DNA from: Microscillaceae bacterium
Lineage (GTDB): Bacteria; Bacteroidota; Bacteroidia; Cytophagales; Microscillaceae
Direction of reading: 5' to 3'
Assembly: GCA_025054775.1 (NCBI GenBank)
Contig: JANWZA010000047.1
Span: forward strand, 62,001 to 126,000
DNA length: 64,000 bases
Made by a program: the position numbers and the translations under genes. The notes under the pieces were generated by a model. It worked only from the letters and a program-made list of their open reading frames with translations, had not been told where the DNA came from and ran no database searches. Positions 1 to 8,057 of this stretch are shown here, piece by piece. Each line of letters starts with the position of its first letter. Positions within the stretch are counted from its first letter, which is position 1.

Positions 1-520
1 GTTTACCTATCACACAATTTCCTGCGGCCAAGGCGGGAGCGATTTTCCAAGTGAACAAGTAGAGAGGCAGATTCCAAGGCGATATACAAGCTACCACTCC
101 TAGAGGCACACGATAAGTATAATTCAAAACTTGGGCATTTGTTTGAAAACTTTTGTCTTGTTGGTGCAAAAGTGCTGTAGCGAAAAAACGAAAATTAGCA
201 GCAGCACGCGGAATATCCATTTGCAAAGCCAAATGTAGAGGTTTGCCCGTATCAATACTCTCGGCTAAAGCCAATTTCTCATGATTTTTTTCAATCAAAT
301 CAGCTATTTTAAGCAAAATTTCACAACGATAGGCAGGAGTGGTTTTCGCCCAAATGGGAAAGGCTTTTTTAGCAGCGGCAATGGCTTGTAAAATATCAGG
401 CGAGGCAGAGTCAGGGATTTGACTATACACCTGCCCTGTAGCAGGATTGACATTAGGCAAATATCTATCATTGAGTGGAGCTATCAATTTTCCATCAATA
501 TAGTTAGCAAGAATAGTCAT
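1..520 (-). CDS. Aldehyde dehydrogenase, N-terminal part (cut by window edge)
   Basis: The first 173 residues of an NAD(P)-dependent aldehyde dehydrogenase are visible; the catalytic Cys/Glu half lies outside the window. The protein opens with ANYIDGKL and NPATGQVYSQIP, the usual coenzyme-domain start. It reaches the ISPWNLPLYLF segment, whose Asn is the conserved oxyanion-hole residue, followed by KIAPALAAGNCVIGK. The wording is closest to the 2-hydroxymuconic / 2-aminomuconic semialdehyde dehydrogenase subgroup (ALDH8-like). That would fit tryptophan-kynurenine breakdown, and a 3-hydroxyanthranilate dioxygenase is encoded at 26.9 kb. The substrate is inferred only. The start is the only sensible ATG ahead of the conserved N-terminus, and no overlapping gene lies upstream. 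Confidence 0.93.
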   Translation of the reverse strand, partial: MTILANYIDGKLIAPLNDRYLPNVNPATGQVYSQIPDSASPDILQAIAAAKKAFPIWAKTTPAYRCEILLKIADLIEKNHEKLALAESIDTGKPLHLALQMDIPRAAANFRFFATALLHQQDKSFQTNAQVLNYTYRVPLGVVACISPWNLPLYLFTWKIAPALAAGNCVIGK

Positions 521-907
521 GAATACTTATGAATTAAGTTTGTAGAAAATCTTGTATGTAAATATAAACTTTTAGTTTTGTGTCATAAGTAGGATTTAGC
601 AACTATTATATTTAACAATTATGAAAAGATTTAGTAAAAAGAAAGGGCTTATCAGAGACCATAGCATTTTGAATGCGCCTTATTACCCAACTCCTTTTCT
701 TTCTTAGCAAAAATAGGAAATTTTTGTAAACTTTTTCAAGTTGATTTTGGAATATGAGTAAGAGAATTAAGAGGTTTTTTTATGCAAAATTTAATATATA
801 AATAATATTTTCAAATAATTGAAAATCAATTACTTAAATTTGTGAGCTATTTTGGCATGATATGTGTGTATGTAGCCTTACTATGTAGCTATTGAGTTTG
901 AGTTGTT
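521..907. other. Intergenic region with no recognised feature
   Basis: About 390 AT-rich bases lie between the aldehyde dehydrogenase start and the end of the Lon-N-domain gene, both on the minus strand. I found no open frame that looks coded, no strong hairpin with a T-tract and no copy of the dispersed repeat. It probably holds the promoter of the aldehyde dehydrogenase gene, but no clear TTTG/TAnnTTTG pair was identified. Confidence 0.5.
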
Positions 908-1543
908 TTAGAAATTGAGTGGGTCAAAACGCTTGAAATGTCCGTTCATACGGATAAGGCTTTTAGTACGCTCTATTTCCTTTACAATAGGAATAGCATG
1001 TTTAAGATGCTCTACTAAGTACATTTGGCGCTCTATTTCGGTAGGAAGCCCTAATAGCTCATACTCTTGCTCAATAGATAAACCTACTCTGTGAGCTAAT
1101 TGATAAGATAGAAAAGTTGCCTGTTCGGCGTTAATAGCTATAGAAACTTGCAGAATTTGGTAAAGTTCTTTTACTAAACTAATCAACTGTTCCGTAAGCC
1201 ATAAATCTGCATGGCTGAGGTTCTCGTCTTCCAGAAATTCTACACTTCCCCCTGCATATAGCTTTCCTGCTAGTGGGTTTTCAAAGGAGATTATTTTGAA
1301 GCGTCTTATGCCACGCGTTTCAATATCCATTCTACCATCAAGATACTCTCGGTAAATTTGCACCAGTTGCATTTCTGTGCCTATGGTAGCTATGCTATTA
1401 TTGATAAAAGGCAATATACCGAAAGTCTTTTTTTCTCGTAGGCACTCTTTTATGAGTTGCTTATATCGTGTTTCAAAAATGTGTAGATTTAGCCTTTCAG
1501 TAGGAAAAGGCACTAAATTAAGTGGAAAAAAGGGTAAAATCAT
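908..1543 (-). CDS. Lon substrate-binding (N) domain protein
   Basis: A 211-residue protein consisting only of the domain found at the N-terminus of Lon protease. It starts ILPFFPLNLVPFPTERLNLHIFE, the typical 'P-L-F-P-L..V.FP...L.L.IFE.RY' opening, then has the alternating strand pattern ending near residue 190. The ATPase and serine protease domains of full Lon are absent, so it cannot degrade proteins itself. Such stand-alone proteins are widespread and their role is not firmly known; substrate binding or adaptor function is inferred. The start lies 33 bases after the stop of the upstream membrane-protein gene on the same strand, so the two probably form one transcript. Confidence 0.88.
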   Translation of the reverse strand: MILPFFPLNLVPFPTERLNLHIFETRYKQLIKECLREKKTFGILPFINNSIATIGTEMQLVQIYREYLDGRMDIETRGIRRFKIISFENPLAGKLYAGGSVEFLEDENLSHADLWLTEQLISLVKELYQILQVSIAINAEQATFLSYQLAHRVGLSIEQEYELLGLPTEIERQMYLVEHLKHAIPIVKEIERTKSLIRMNGHFKRFDPLNF

Positions 1544-1576
1544 ATCAGATAATAGCTTATACTTTTTTTCACGATA

Positions 1577-3046
1577 TTAGTCTATATCAATTACAACATT
1601 TCCCAAATCTATGTCATCTTTTCGCAAAGATTTCAGACGTTCAATCTCATTCAATTCATCACGTAAGCGATTGAAAACATAACTTATTGAACCTGTTTGA
1701 GAGTCTACTTCCATATCCCCCCAGAGGTCTTGCACGAGTTGTTTCATGTGGCTTTTGATAGTTGCTGTGCTTAAAGAGGCTTCTTTGCCTGCGTTAATCC
1801 AGCGCTCCAACTTTTCTAAAGTAATGGGTTCGTTATAGTGCTGAAAAATAGCTTTCATTACACGTTTGCGAATGTTATTCTGTACCCTTCGGTAGCGGGC
1901 AGGTTGAATGTAGAAGTATCGTAGAATAGGCACTGTGAAAAATATAGTTGAAAACAATGTAGGAATTGTTCCTAAAAAAAGTGAAATGTAATAAATTTGT
2001 TGAGATGTGAAACCTTGCAAAACCTCATCAACAGGTTCCATGGTCATAGTCATAAAGACTAACCCAAAAATGAGATTAAATACACCCATAAAAATAATGC
2101 CACCGTTTGTCCAAGCATCATTGCCATTGAGGTGGTATTCTGGTTCATATTCATCCCAGTACCATATTACTGGTACATCTTGAGTAGTGTTTTGACTGCG
2201 ACTGAGCTCATAAAAATCAACATAAAGGACTTTATTTTCACTAATTTTAGGCTCACCATTAAAACGCGCAACGCAATCGGCTAGGAAATCTTCAGCCTCT
2301 TCACCTTTCCAACCTGCCAAGCCAATAATTTCAGCCGTAGTAATTAGTCCTTTATTTTTACGTATATACGAGGCCACTTCTTGTTGGTTTGCCAGAGGGT
2401 GAATTTCGGCTCTCTCAGGACCGAAAACAAAATCATACACTGCAGCCACGAAACTCTTTTCTTCTTTTTTTTCCTTGTCTATCACTGCTAGTGGTGAAGG
2501 TGTAGGTTCATATTGTCTATACGTATATCCCTGATTATCAGTAACATAGTAATAGTTGTCAGTATGTGTATTCCAAGTGAGTATATGCTTAAAAATTTCT
2601 CCCAAAGCGTTAAAGAATGCTCCAACCACATTACCTAAACTATCATCATCATCTTTACTTGCTTTGGAAAGCATTACCACAATAATCACTATTAGGATAA
2701 CAATAAACACAACAAAGTAGGTTACTAGTGTAATAGCGATCCAAATTTTGAAAACAATCATAAAAATTTTCCAAAGCGTATTCAAAAAGCCTTGAAAAAA
2801 CTCTGCCCAAGTGCGTTCTCCTCTTCTACGTAAAGACTTGCCAAAGTCATAAATTAAATCCCCGTTTTCTGTTACTTTCAAAGCACAATGATACTTACTT
2901 ATTAAAATTTCTAAAGCACGACGTACACTACCCACGTGCAGTCCTGTAACGGCAACAGCATCGTTAAGGGTAAAAGGCTTATATTTCTCCAACAGCTTGC
3001 TTTCTAGCTCTTGACTGGCTTGCTGTTCTTGGGCAGTATAAGTCAT
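1577..3046 (-). CDS. Membrane protein with winged-helix-like modules, unknown function
   Basis: I do not recognise a named family. The 489 residues have a modular look. Residues about 25-70 resemble a winged-helix fold (TLNDAVAVTGLHVGSVRRAL, then a strand-turn-strand). A long hydrophobic stretch at about 91-126 suggests one or two membrane helices, followed by an acidic patch (KDDDDS). A second similar helical module contains TTAEIIGLAGWKGEEAEDFL. Two further hydrophobic segments lie around 315-377. A third wing-like module follows (PITLEKLERWINAGK, later SQTGSISYVF). Three small DNA- or protein-binding-like modules separated by membrane segments suggest a cytoplasmic regulatory role anchored in the inner membrane. 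It is the first gene of a probable operon with the Lon-N-domain gene. Confidence 0.75.
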   Translation of the reverse strand: MTYTAQEQQASQELESKLLEKYKPFTLNDAVAVTGLHVGSVRRALEILISKYHCALKVTENGDLIYDFGKSLRRRGERTWAEFFQGFLNTLWKIFMIVFKIWIAITLVTYFVVFIVILIVIIVVMLSKASKDDDDSLGNVVGAFFNALGEIFKHILTWNTHTDNYYYVTDNQGYTYRQYEPTPSPLAVIDKEKKEEKSFVAAVYDFVFGPERAEIHPLANQQEVASYIRKNKGLITTAEIIGLAGWKGEEAEDFLADCVARFNGEPKISENKVLYVDFYELSRSQNTTQDVPVIWYWDEYEPEYHLNGNDAWTNGGIIFMGVFNLIFGLVFMTMTMEPVDEVLQGFTSQQIYYISLFLGTIPTLFSTIFFTVPILRYFYIQPARYRRVQNNIRKRVMKAIFQHYNEPITLEKLERWINAGKEASLSTATIKSHMKQLVQDLWGDMEVDSQTGSISYVFNRLRDELNEIERLKSLRKDDIDLGNVVIDID

Positions 3047-3078
3047 GAAATTAAAAAGCTTGTTAGGGCATATTTATG

Positions 3079-3086
3079 CAAAACTA
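3079..3086 (-). promoter_or_regulatory. Putative -7 box for the membrane-protein gene
   Basis: On the minus strand the sequence reads TAGTTTTG, matching the Bacteroidota -7 consensus TAnnTTTG, about 33 bases upstream of the ATG at 3046. No good -33 TTTG lies 19-20 bases further upstream, so this is a weak call. Confidence 0.35.
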
Positions 3087-3091
3087 ATAAA

Positions 3092-3135
3092 AAAAAATGA
3101 AAAAAGGCTACCTCATTACTAAAATTGAGACAGCC
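3092..3135 (-). terminator. Rho-independent terminator of rpmF
   Basis: Reading the minus strand, GGCTGTCTCA and TGAGGTAGCC form a ten-pair stem with two G-U pairs around a ten-base loop, followed at once by TTTTTT, CA and another T-run. It lies 24 bases beyond the rpmF stop codon. Confidence 0.7.
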
Positions 3136-3158
3136 CTGTACCTTTTTTCTCAATACAG

Positions 3159-3362
3159 TTATGCATTCTTTCCTGCTTTCTTAAATCCTTCCACTAGTAG
3201 TTGCCCTCTATAATAAAGGTCATTATCTACCAAGTAAGCTCTATGGTAAAGGTGAGGTGTTTTTGTGGTAGGGCAAATACCGAGCGTTGGTTCAGTTGCC
3301 TTATAGTGTGTACGGCGCTTATCGCGTCGGGTTTTTGAAGTTTTTCGTTTAGGATTTGCCAT
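3159..3362 (-). CDS. rpmF: 50S ribosomal protein L32
   Basis: Structural protein of the large ribosomal subunit. The sequence [22 protein letters not shown] is the diagnostic L32 start, followed by a single CPTT and the Bacteroidota-type tail [16 protein letters not shown]. From this Met the protein is 67 residues, normal for the family. An in-frame ATG four codons earlier (3374) is rejected because L32 begins at the MAxPKRK Met. In many bacteria a DUF177 (YceD) gene precedes rpmF; here no gene precedes it for 500 bases, and the gene has its own promoter and terminator. Confidence 0.96.
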   Translation of the reverse strand: MANPKRKTSKTRRDKRRTHYKATEPTLGICPTTKTPHLYHRAYLVDNDLYYRGQLLVEGFKKAGKNA

Positions 3363-3441
3363 GGTTTCAAACAAGAAAACACGAATAATTTACAAACTTT
3401 TGATAAACTGCTTATCGCTTTTTAAGAAAGAGATTAAGCTG

Positions 3442-3472
3442 CAAAATTATGCTTTTTTCAGGACTTTGCAAA
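3442..3472 (-). promoter_or_regulatory. Bacteroidota-type promoter of rpmF
   Basis: On the minus strand TTTG (3469-3472), a 19-base spacer and TAATTTTG (3442-3449) match the -33/-7 consensus of the Bacteroidota housekeeping sigma factor. It implies a 5' leader of about 70-75 bases before the L32 start. Confidence 0.6.
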
Positions 3473-3554
3473 GTTTTAAGCATTTTTTTTGAATTTATGT
3501 TTGTAGTTATATTTTAGGTGTTCCTTTTGCTTTTTTCGTTCTTGCTTAATAAAG

Positions 3555-3644
3555 CAAAAGGGCGGGCTTTACAGGGCTTTGCTAATACTTCAGTGTTCGC
3601 ACCAAGCCCTTGAAACGGGCTTTTCCCTTTCAATCCCTAATGTA
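3555..3644. repeat. Dispersed intergenic repeat, copy A
   Basis: One of four related intergenic segments in this window. The copy contains GGGCGGGCTTTACAGGGCTT, a 'gctaa.acttc' middle, an 'accaagccctt...' arm and the conserved end CCCTTTCAATCCCTAATG. Its internal complementary arms can fold. It lies between rpmF and the acyl-CoA dehydrogenase gene in a 500-base region without genes. Compare the copies at 11321-11400, 46087-46170 and 51687-51745. Confidence 0.75.
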
Positions 3645-3890
3645 TTTTTTGCTTTTCTATTAAAAAATTACAAATCTGCTCTCACACTTCAAGTTAGGCT
3701 AGTTTTATATATTTGAATACGTGACATTCTTTGAAAAGTTGAGAACAAATTACCTTAAAAAACAAAAGTTAGCATAACATTTTCCTGTAAAGTATGGTTT
3801 GTTAAAAAAATCTTAATTTTACAAAGAAAGAATAGTACGTTTTTAATCTAATTCACACATCTAATCCACTACTCAAACTCATCTTGTATT

Positions 3891-5705
3891 ATGACACAAC
3901 AATATTTTAGCAGAAGAAATATCAACTTCATGCTGCATGAAGTCTTCCGAGTAAGTGAACTAACTAAACACGAGTACTTTGCTCACTTTGACAAAGAGGC
4001 AATGGATATGGTAGTAGACTCAGCGGTGCAAATAGCTGATACCTTGCTTAAACCTTATTATGAACTATTAGACAAAGACGAACCTACGTTAGAAAACGGA
4101 GAAATTAAAACTCACCCCCATGTGAAGACTTTTTTGCGAAAAATGGGGGAGATAGGTTTTATCGGAAATATCTTACCTTTGGAATACGGAGGACAACAAA
4201 TGCCCGAGTCATTAGCTGCTGCTACGAATTTTATCATGGGTGCAGCAAATAATAGTTTGACTATGTTTACAGGACTTACCACAGGCGCAGCAAACCTGAT
4301 TATCTCCTTTGGTTCAAAGGAATTACAAGAAACTTATTTGCCTAAAATGCTCTCTGGCGAGTGGCAAGGCACGATGGCTCTCACAGAACCACATGCAGGG
4401 AGTTCATTACATTATATTAGCTCCACCGCCGAACCTACTGCACACGGCTACTACAAAATGCACGGGCAAAAAGTGTATATCTCAGCAGGAAACCACAACC
4501 AAGCCGAAAACACTATCCATTTAATGCTTGCCAAAATCAAAGCTCCTGATACTCCCGCAGGTACAAAAGGAATTTCCTTGTTTGTTGTTCCTCAAAAACG
4601 TATTGAGAATGGTCAGTTAGTGGATAACCACATTTCTAATATTGGCATCTATCATAAAATGGGACAGAAAGCTACCCCTGCTATTCATTTAGCCACAGGT
4701 GAAACAGGAGAGTGTAGAGGCTGGCTCGTGGGTGAACCACACAAAGGGTTGCAATATATGTTTCAAATGATGAACGAAGCGCGCATCGGAGTAGGAATTA
4801 CAGCCACGGCAATCGCCTCTGCTGCTTATTATGCCTCTTTGAAATATGCCCACGAAAGACCCCAAGGACAACGCCTCGGCGATAAAGGCAAAGATCCTAA
4901 CGCACCACAAACTCTTATCATTAACCATGCCGATGTGCGTCGGCTGCTATTCAGCCAAAAAGCCATGGTAGAAGGTTGTCTTTCGCTTATACTGCAATGC
5001 ACACATTACGCAGATATGGCACACATTACTCAAGGTGAGGAAAAAGAGCGATATGAATTATTGTTAGATTTTCTAACTCCCGTAGCCAAAGCCTATCCCA
5101 CCGAAGCAGGAGTTATCTCCGTAAGCAATGGCTTGCAAGTATTTGGTGGCGGTGGTTATTGCAAAGATTTTCCCGTAGAGCAAATGTATCGTGATATTCG
5201 CATTACAACTATCTACGAAGGTACCACTGCCATTCAGTCGCAAGCCCTTTTAGGCAGAAATATCCCACTCAAAAACGGCAAAGCAGCTATGGCTTACTTC
5301 CAAGAAGTAACCAATACTATACAAGAAGCCTACAAATATGACGAATTGAAAAAATATGCCGATTTGCTTAAAGAGGCAGGCACTAGGTTGCAACAAATTA
5401 CCCAACACCTACTTGGCTATGCCTTTAAGGGTGAGGTAGAACTATTTTTAGCTGATGCTACCCTTTATATGGAATATTTTGGCATTGTTGCCGTAGCATG
5501 GCAGTGGCTCAAACAAGGCATCATAGCCAAAGAAGCCCTAATTACAGGAAAAGCCCAAGGCGATGACGTAGCTTTTTATGAAAGCAAAATCCATACGCTC
5601 AAATTTTTCTACCATTACGAATTGCCCAAAACACAAGGCTTGGCTACCCGCCTCTTAGATACCGAAGTGCTAACTATTCCTATGGAAAAGGAGATTTTTG
5701 CATAA
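3891..5705 (+). CDS. Acyl-CoA dehydrogenase, long C-terminally extended type
   Basis: An FAD-dependent dehydrogenase introducing the alpha-beta double bond into acyl-CoA during beta-oxidation. The order is a helical N-domain, a middle strand domain with MALTEPHAGSSL (FAD/substrate loop) and VYISAGNHN, and a helical C-domain. The C-domain carries RDIRITTIYEGTTAIQ, in which Glu443 is the expected catalytic base. At 604 residues it exceeds the 380-residue classical enzymes and fits the group with an extra C-terminal domain (residues about 460-604, FadE5/AidB-like layout). It stands alone with its own terminator. The acyl chain length cannot be told from the sequence. The start gives a complete N-domain. 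Confidence 0.93.
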   Translation: MTQQYFSRRNINFMLHEVFRVSELTKHEYFAHFDKEAMDMVVDSAVQIADTLLKPYYELLDKDEPTLENGEIKTHPHVKTFLRKMGEIGFIGNILPLEYGGQQMPESLAAATNFIMGAANNSLTMFTGLTTGAANLIISFGSKELQETYLPKMLSGEWQGTMALTEPHAGSSLHYISSTAEPTAHGYYKMHGQKVYISAGNHNQAENTIHLMLAKIKAPDTPAGTKGISLFVVPQKRIENGQLVDNHISNIGIYHKMGQKATPAIHLATGETGECRGWLVGEPHKGLQYMFQMMNEARIGVGITATAIASAAYYASLKYAHERPQGQRLGDKGKDPNAPQTLIINHADVRRLLFSQKAMVEGCLSLILQCTHYADMAHITQGEEKERYELLLDFLTPVAKAYPTEAGVISVSNGLQVFGGGGYCKDFPVEQMYRDIRITTIYEGTTAIQSQALLGRNIPLKNGKAAMAYFQEVTNTIQEAYKYDELKKYADLLKEAGTRLQQITQHLLGYAFKGEVELFLADATLYMEYFGIVAVAWQWLKQGIIAKEALITGKAQGDDVAFYESKIHTLKFFYHYELPKTQGLATRLLDTEVLTIPMEKEIFA

Positions 5706-5726
5706 AATCATTTAATTTTCTGCTTC

Positions 5727-5763
5727 AACCTATAAGATTTTCAGAAATCTTATAGGTTTTTTT
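5727..5763 (+). terminator. Rho-independent terminator of the acyl-CoA dehydrogenase gene
   Basis: AACCTATAAGATTT and its exact complement enclose the loop TCAG, and the stem runs into seven T's. It begins 21 bases after the stop. The stem core (CCTATAAG) recurs in the terminator at 7131. Confidence 0.9.
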
Positions 5764-5817
5764 GTATATTAAGAAATTGTTAAATCTGAAAAAAAAATCG
5801 TGAAAAAAATTTGGAGT

Positions 5818-5857
5818 TTTGAAAATGACCTACTGATTTTGTAATATAACCTTTGTA
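5818..5857 (+). promoter_or_regulatory. Conserved upstream block of the first lipoprotein unit, putative promoter
   Basis: The block starting TTTGAAAA, continuing CTACTGATTTT and ending in TAATATAA/CTTTG aligns with the block at 7205-7245 ahead of the second unit. It starts with TTTG, the -33 element, but the -7 element is poor at standard spacing. The promoter role is inferred from position and conservation between the two units. Confidence 0.45.
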
Positions 5858-5978
5858 AGGTTACATATTGTTCAAAATAAATAATAGCTCAAAACAAAAA
5901 TCAATTTTTTATGAAAAACACGTTCTCCCAGATGTTGATGCGCATCGCATCGCGTATTCTACGCGTAAGCGTACCGCC

Positions 5979-6692
5979 ATGTTTTACCTCCAATTATTTG
6001 CCTTGCTTATGGGCATAGTGTTTTGGGGGGCTTGTAGTAAGAAAGTAGAGGTTAGGCCTAATCCCTTAAAGGAAATAAGGCGAACTTCAAATCAAAACCA
6101 CTTAGATAGCTTGGCTAATTCACAAGAATTTAGGGAGCTATTGAGCCAAATTAAAACTTTTTCAGATTTCACCACAATTGCTTTTTCTCAATTAGATTCC
6201 ACTGCAAAAGCTATTAGAATAGCTAAGTTGCAAGCATTGAGTAATCAAGCACCTACACAAGAAAACATTGCAAATATTATTGACTTATTGGGCTTTAGCA
6301 ATGCTGAATATTGGGAAGAATTGAATAAAATTATCTATAAGAGATATGTATTTTATACTGCATTTCAGGAGGTATCTGCTATGAATAGCCCTGATTTACA
6401 AGTCATGTTTCAAGAGGGTTTTGGTAAATTACTTACGCTCCAAAATGGAGCTAATGAACAAAATCCCTGTATTAGGCAACGAGATGCTTGCCAAAGTAGT
6501 GCATATGCTCACTATGGCTTTACTGTTTTTTTTACTTGTCCAGGTACAGGTTTAGCTTTTGCACCATTAATAAGTCCTTTAGGTGCAGGATTATACGCAA
6601 GCCTCTGTATTTCAGGTGCTACAGCTGTTTTACAAAGTGATTTAAGTGTTTGTCAAGCAAATTACTTAGTGTGTGTTAGTTCCTCACATTAA
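5979..6692 (+). CDS. Secreted Cys-rich lipoprotein, possible bacteriocin-like precursor
   Basis: I do not recognise a named family. From the Met at 5979 the product is 237 residues with a lipoprotein signal MFYLQLFALLMG...WGAC. The frame is open back to 5868, but the signal peptide and the parallel gene at 7364 favour 5979. A charged helical stretch of about 130 residues follows, then a C-terminal domain. That domain has C-x6-C at its start, two central Cys around a Gly/Ala-rich hydrophobic stretch (PLISPLGAGLYASLC), and C-x6-C at its end, six Cys in all. The leader-then-compact-Cys-domain layout, and the shared 5' DNA with the fulvocin-like gene downstream, suggest a secreted peptide precursor or toxin. 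That function is inference. The small membrane protein at 6757 follows on the same transcript. Confidence 0.7.
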   Translation: MFYLQLFALLMGIVFWGACSKKVEVRPNPLKEIRRTSNQNHLDSLANSQEFRELLSQIKTFSDFTTIAFSQLDSTAKAIRIAKLQALSNQAPTQENIANIIDLLGFSNAEYWEELNKIIYKRYVFYTAFQEVSAMNSPDLQVMFQEGFGKLLTLQNGANEQNPCIRQRDACQSSAYAHYGFTVFFTCPGTGLAFAPLISPLGAGLYASLCISGATAVLQSDLSVCQANYLVCVSSSH

Positions 6693-6756
6693 AATTGTAC
6701 TATAAATTTATACTATTTGCTATTATCTTATATTCATATCAAACTTTTAATAATGT

Positions 6757-7086
6757 ATGGAAAAGAAGGAAATCATGACAAATAACACTGAAATAGCAAA
6801 GCAAGGAAAAAAATATGCAGCTATTATGTTACTATTGGCTCTACTTGTTTTTGCTTCTCAGAGATATTTCTTTACCAATCATTTCTATAATATTGGTATT
6901 ATAGTAAACTTGATTATCGGTGGTATTATGTTGTTTTACACATTTAGACATTATACTTTATTGAACTTAGCCAATCATCATAGAAAAGAACTATTTGGGT
7001 TTGTCTTAGGTATAATGTCTATGGGGTATTTACTACTATTTTGGTGGGCTATACAAATGTTTTTGCATTATTTTAATATTGTGTAG
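6757..7086 (+). CDS. Small three-helix membrane protein, possible immunity partner
   Basis: A 109-residue protein with three predicted membrane helices: about residues 19-37 (YAAIMLLLALLVFA), 45-63 (IGIIVNLIIGGIMLFYTF) and 81-103 (LFGFVLGIMSMGYLLLFWW). A second ATG at 6775 is preceded by AGAAGGAAATC and could be the true start. It lies 64 bases behind the Cys-rich lipoprotein gene and before a strong terminator, so both are probably one transcript. Small multi-helix proteins encoded next to bacteriocin genes are often immunity proteins. That is the inference here; no family was recognised. Confidence 0.65.
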   Translation: MEKKEIMTNNTEIAKQGKKYAAIMLLLALLVFASQRYFFTNHFYNIGIIVNLIIGGIMLFYTFRHYTLLNLANHHRKELFGFVLGIMSMGYLLLFWWAIQMFLHYFNIV

Positions 7087-7130
7087 TAAAATACTTTAAT
7101 TACTACCAAAACCCAAACTTTTTACTCAAA

Positions 7131-7165
7131 CCTATAAGGTCTTTAAGACCTTATAGGCTTTTTTT
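7131..7165 (+). terminator. Rho-independent terminator of the first lipoprotein unit
   Basis: CCTATAAGGTCTT and its complement AAGACCTTATAGG form a nearly loopless palindrome followed by C and seven T's, 44 bases after the membrane-protein stop. Its core resembles the terminator at 5727, as if the terminator had been copied with the unit. Confidence 0.92.
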
Positions 7166-7204
7166 CTAAAACAACTGAAAAAAATATACTTAAATATTTG
7201 TAAA

Positions 7205-7245
7205 TTTGAAAAAGGCTTACTAATTTTATGGTGTAATTGTTGCTA
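7205..7245 (+). promoter_or_regulatory. Conserved upstream block of the second lipoprotein unit, putative promoter
   Basis: TTTGAAAA followed by CTTACTAATTTT and GTGTAATTG aligns with 5818-5857. The distance to the lipoprotein start is similar in both units (about 120-160 bases). The promoter function is inferred. Confidence 0.45.
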
Positions 7246-7363
7246 AAAGATTACTTTTTAGTTAAATCAAAATTCTTAACCAAAATTTTCGTTTATTTAA
7301 ATCTTAATTTTATGCAAAAACTATCTTTTCAGAGGCTAACTCGCCTCGTGTAAGCGTAGTGCC

Positions 7364-8005
7364 ATGTTTTACCTCCAAGTGTTTGCTCTGCTTATGGGTA
7401 CTATTGGGTTAGGTCTACACTTTGTTTCTTGCAAGAAAAATCATAATGATTTAACATCGTCTTTACCAGTCCCTACTGAAAAAAGCACTAAAATCACGCT
7501 AAATTCATTTAATGGATTATCAGAAGATGAATTAAGAGTTGTTTTCAGTGGTTTATCTCCGGAAGAAAGATAAAGATATCAAATCTGGCAAGAAAAACTC
7601 GAATTCTTGTTATCTCAAAATCTAAGCACAATTCAAAAAAATATCGTTTCAAATCTCAAAAATGATATACCTCATGAATTTTACACAAGTACTTTCTCTG
7701 AAAGTAATAAAATAGCATTTGAGTCAAAATGGATTCCCATATTAAAACCTCATTTCTCCGACAAACAACTACTTAGAGCCTTTGGAACGGTAGAAGCCTT
7801 ATCAATAGAAGTTCCAAGCGATAGTCCGTATCCTGGAGGTAGTAGTTATTGTAATTGTGCCAAAGGTTCGTTATTTAATGTGAATTGTGAATGGATACAG
7901 AAGCTTAGTTGTAGTGATGTTTGCACCAATCCTACAAGTATTGGCTGTGGATTTTTAATGGTATTTTCTTGTAATGAGGCTTGTAAGACTCCTTCTCCAA
8001 GGTAA
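7364..8005 (+). pseudogene. Fulvocin C-like bacteriocin precursor interrupted by an in-frame stop
   Basis: One frame runs from the ATG at 7364 to the stop at 8003, broken only by TAA at 7571-7573. The first part has a lipoprotein signal MFYLQVFALLMG...FVSCKK, nearly the same DNA as the gene at 5979. After the stop, RYQIWQEKLEFLLSQ and the rest of the helical leader continue in frame. The C-terminus (about 50 residues) has eight Cys in the order C-1-C-9-C-7-C-3-C-7-C-7-C-3-C, with Gly-Cys-Gly at the sixth. As I recall the published peptide, Myxococcus fulvus fulvocin C also has eight Cys, starting with CxC and with GCG at the sixth. A readthrough or a restart at a TTG (7607) cannot be excluded, but the latter would lack the signal peptide. 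Confidence 0.75.
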
Positions 8006-8057
8006 GTAATTCTGTTCGCTTTGAATATTGATTTTATATTTTCAACTATTAGAGTTT

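Noticed and set aside
7607-8005. Independent gene starting at the alternative start 7607
   Set aside because: It would lack the signal peptide and starts inside the helical leader; it is the continuation of the interrupted frame from 7364.
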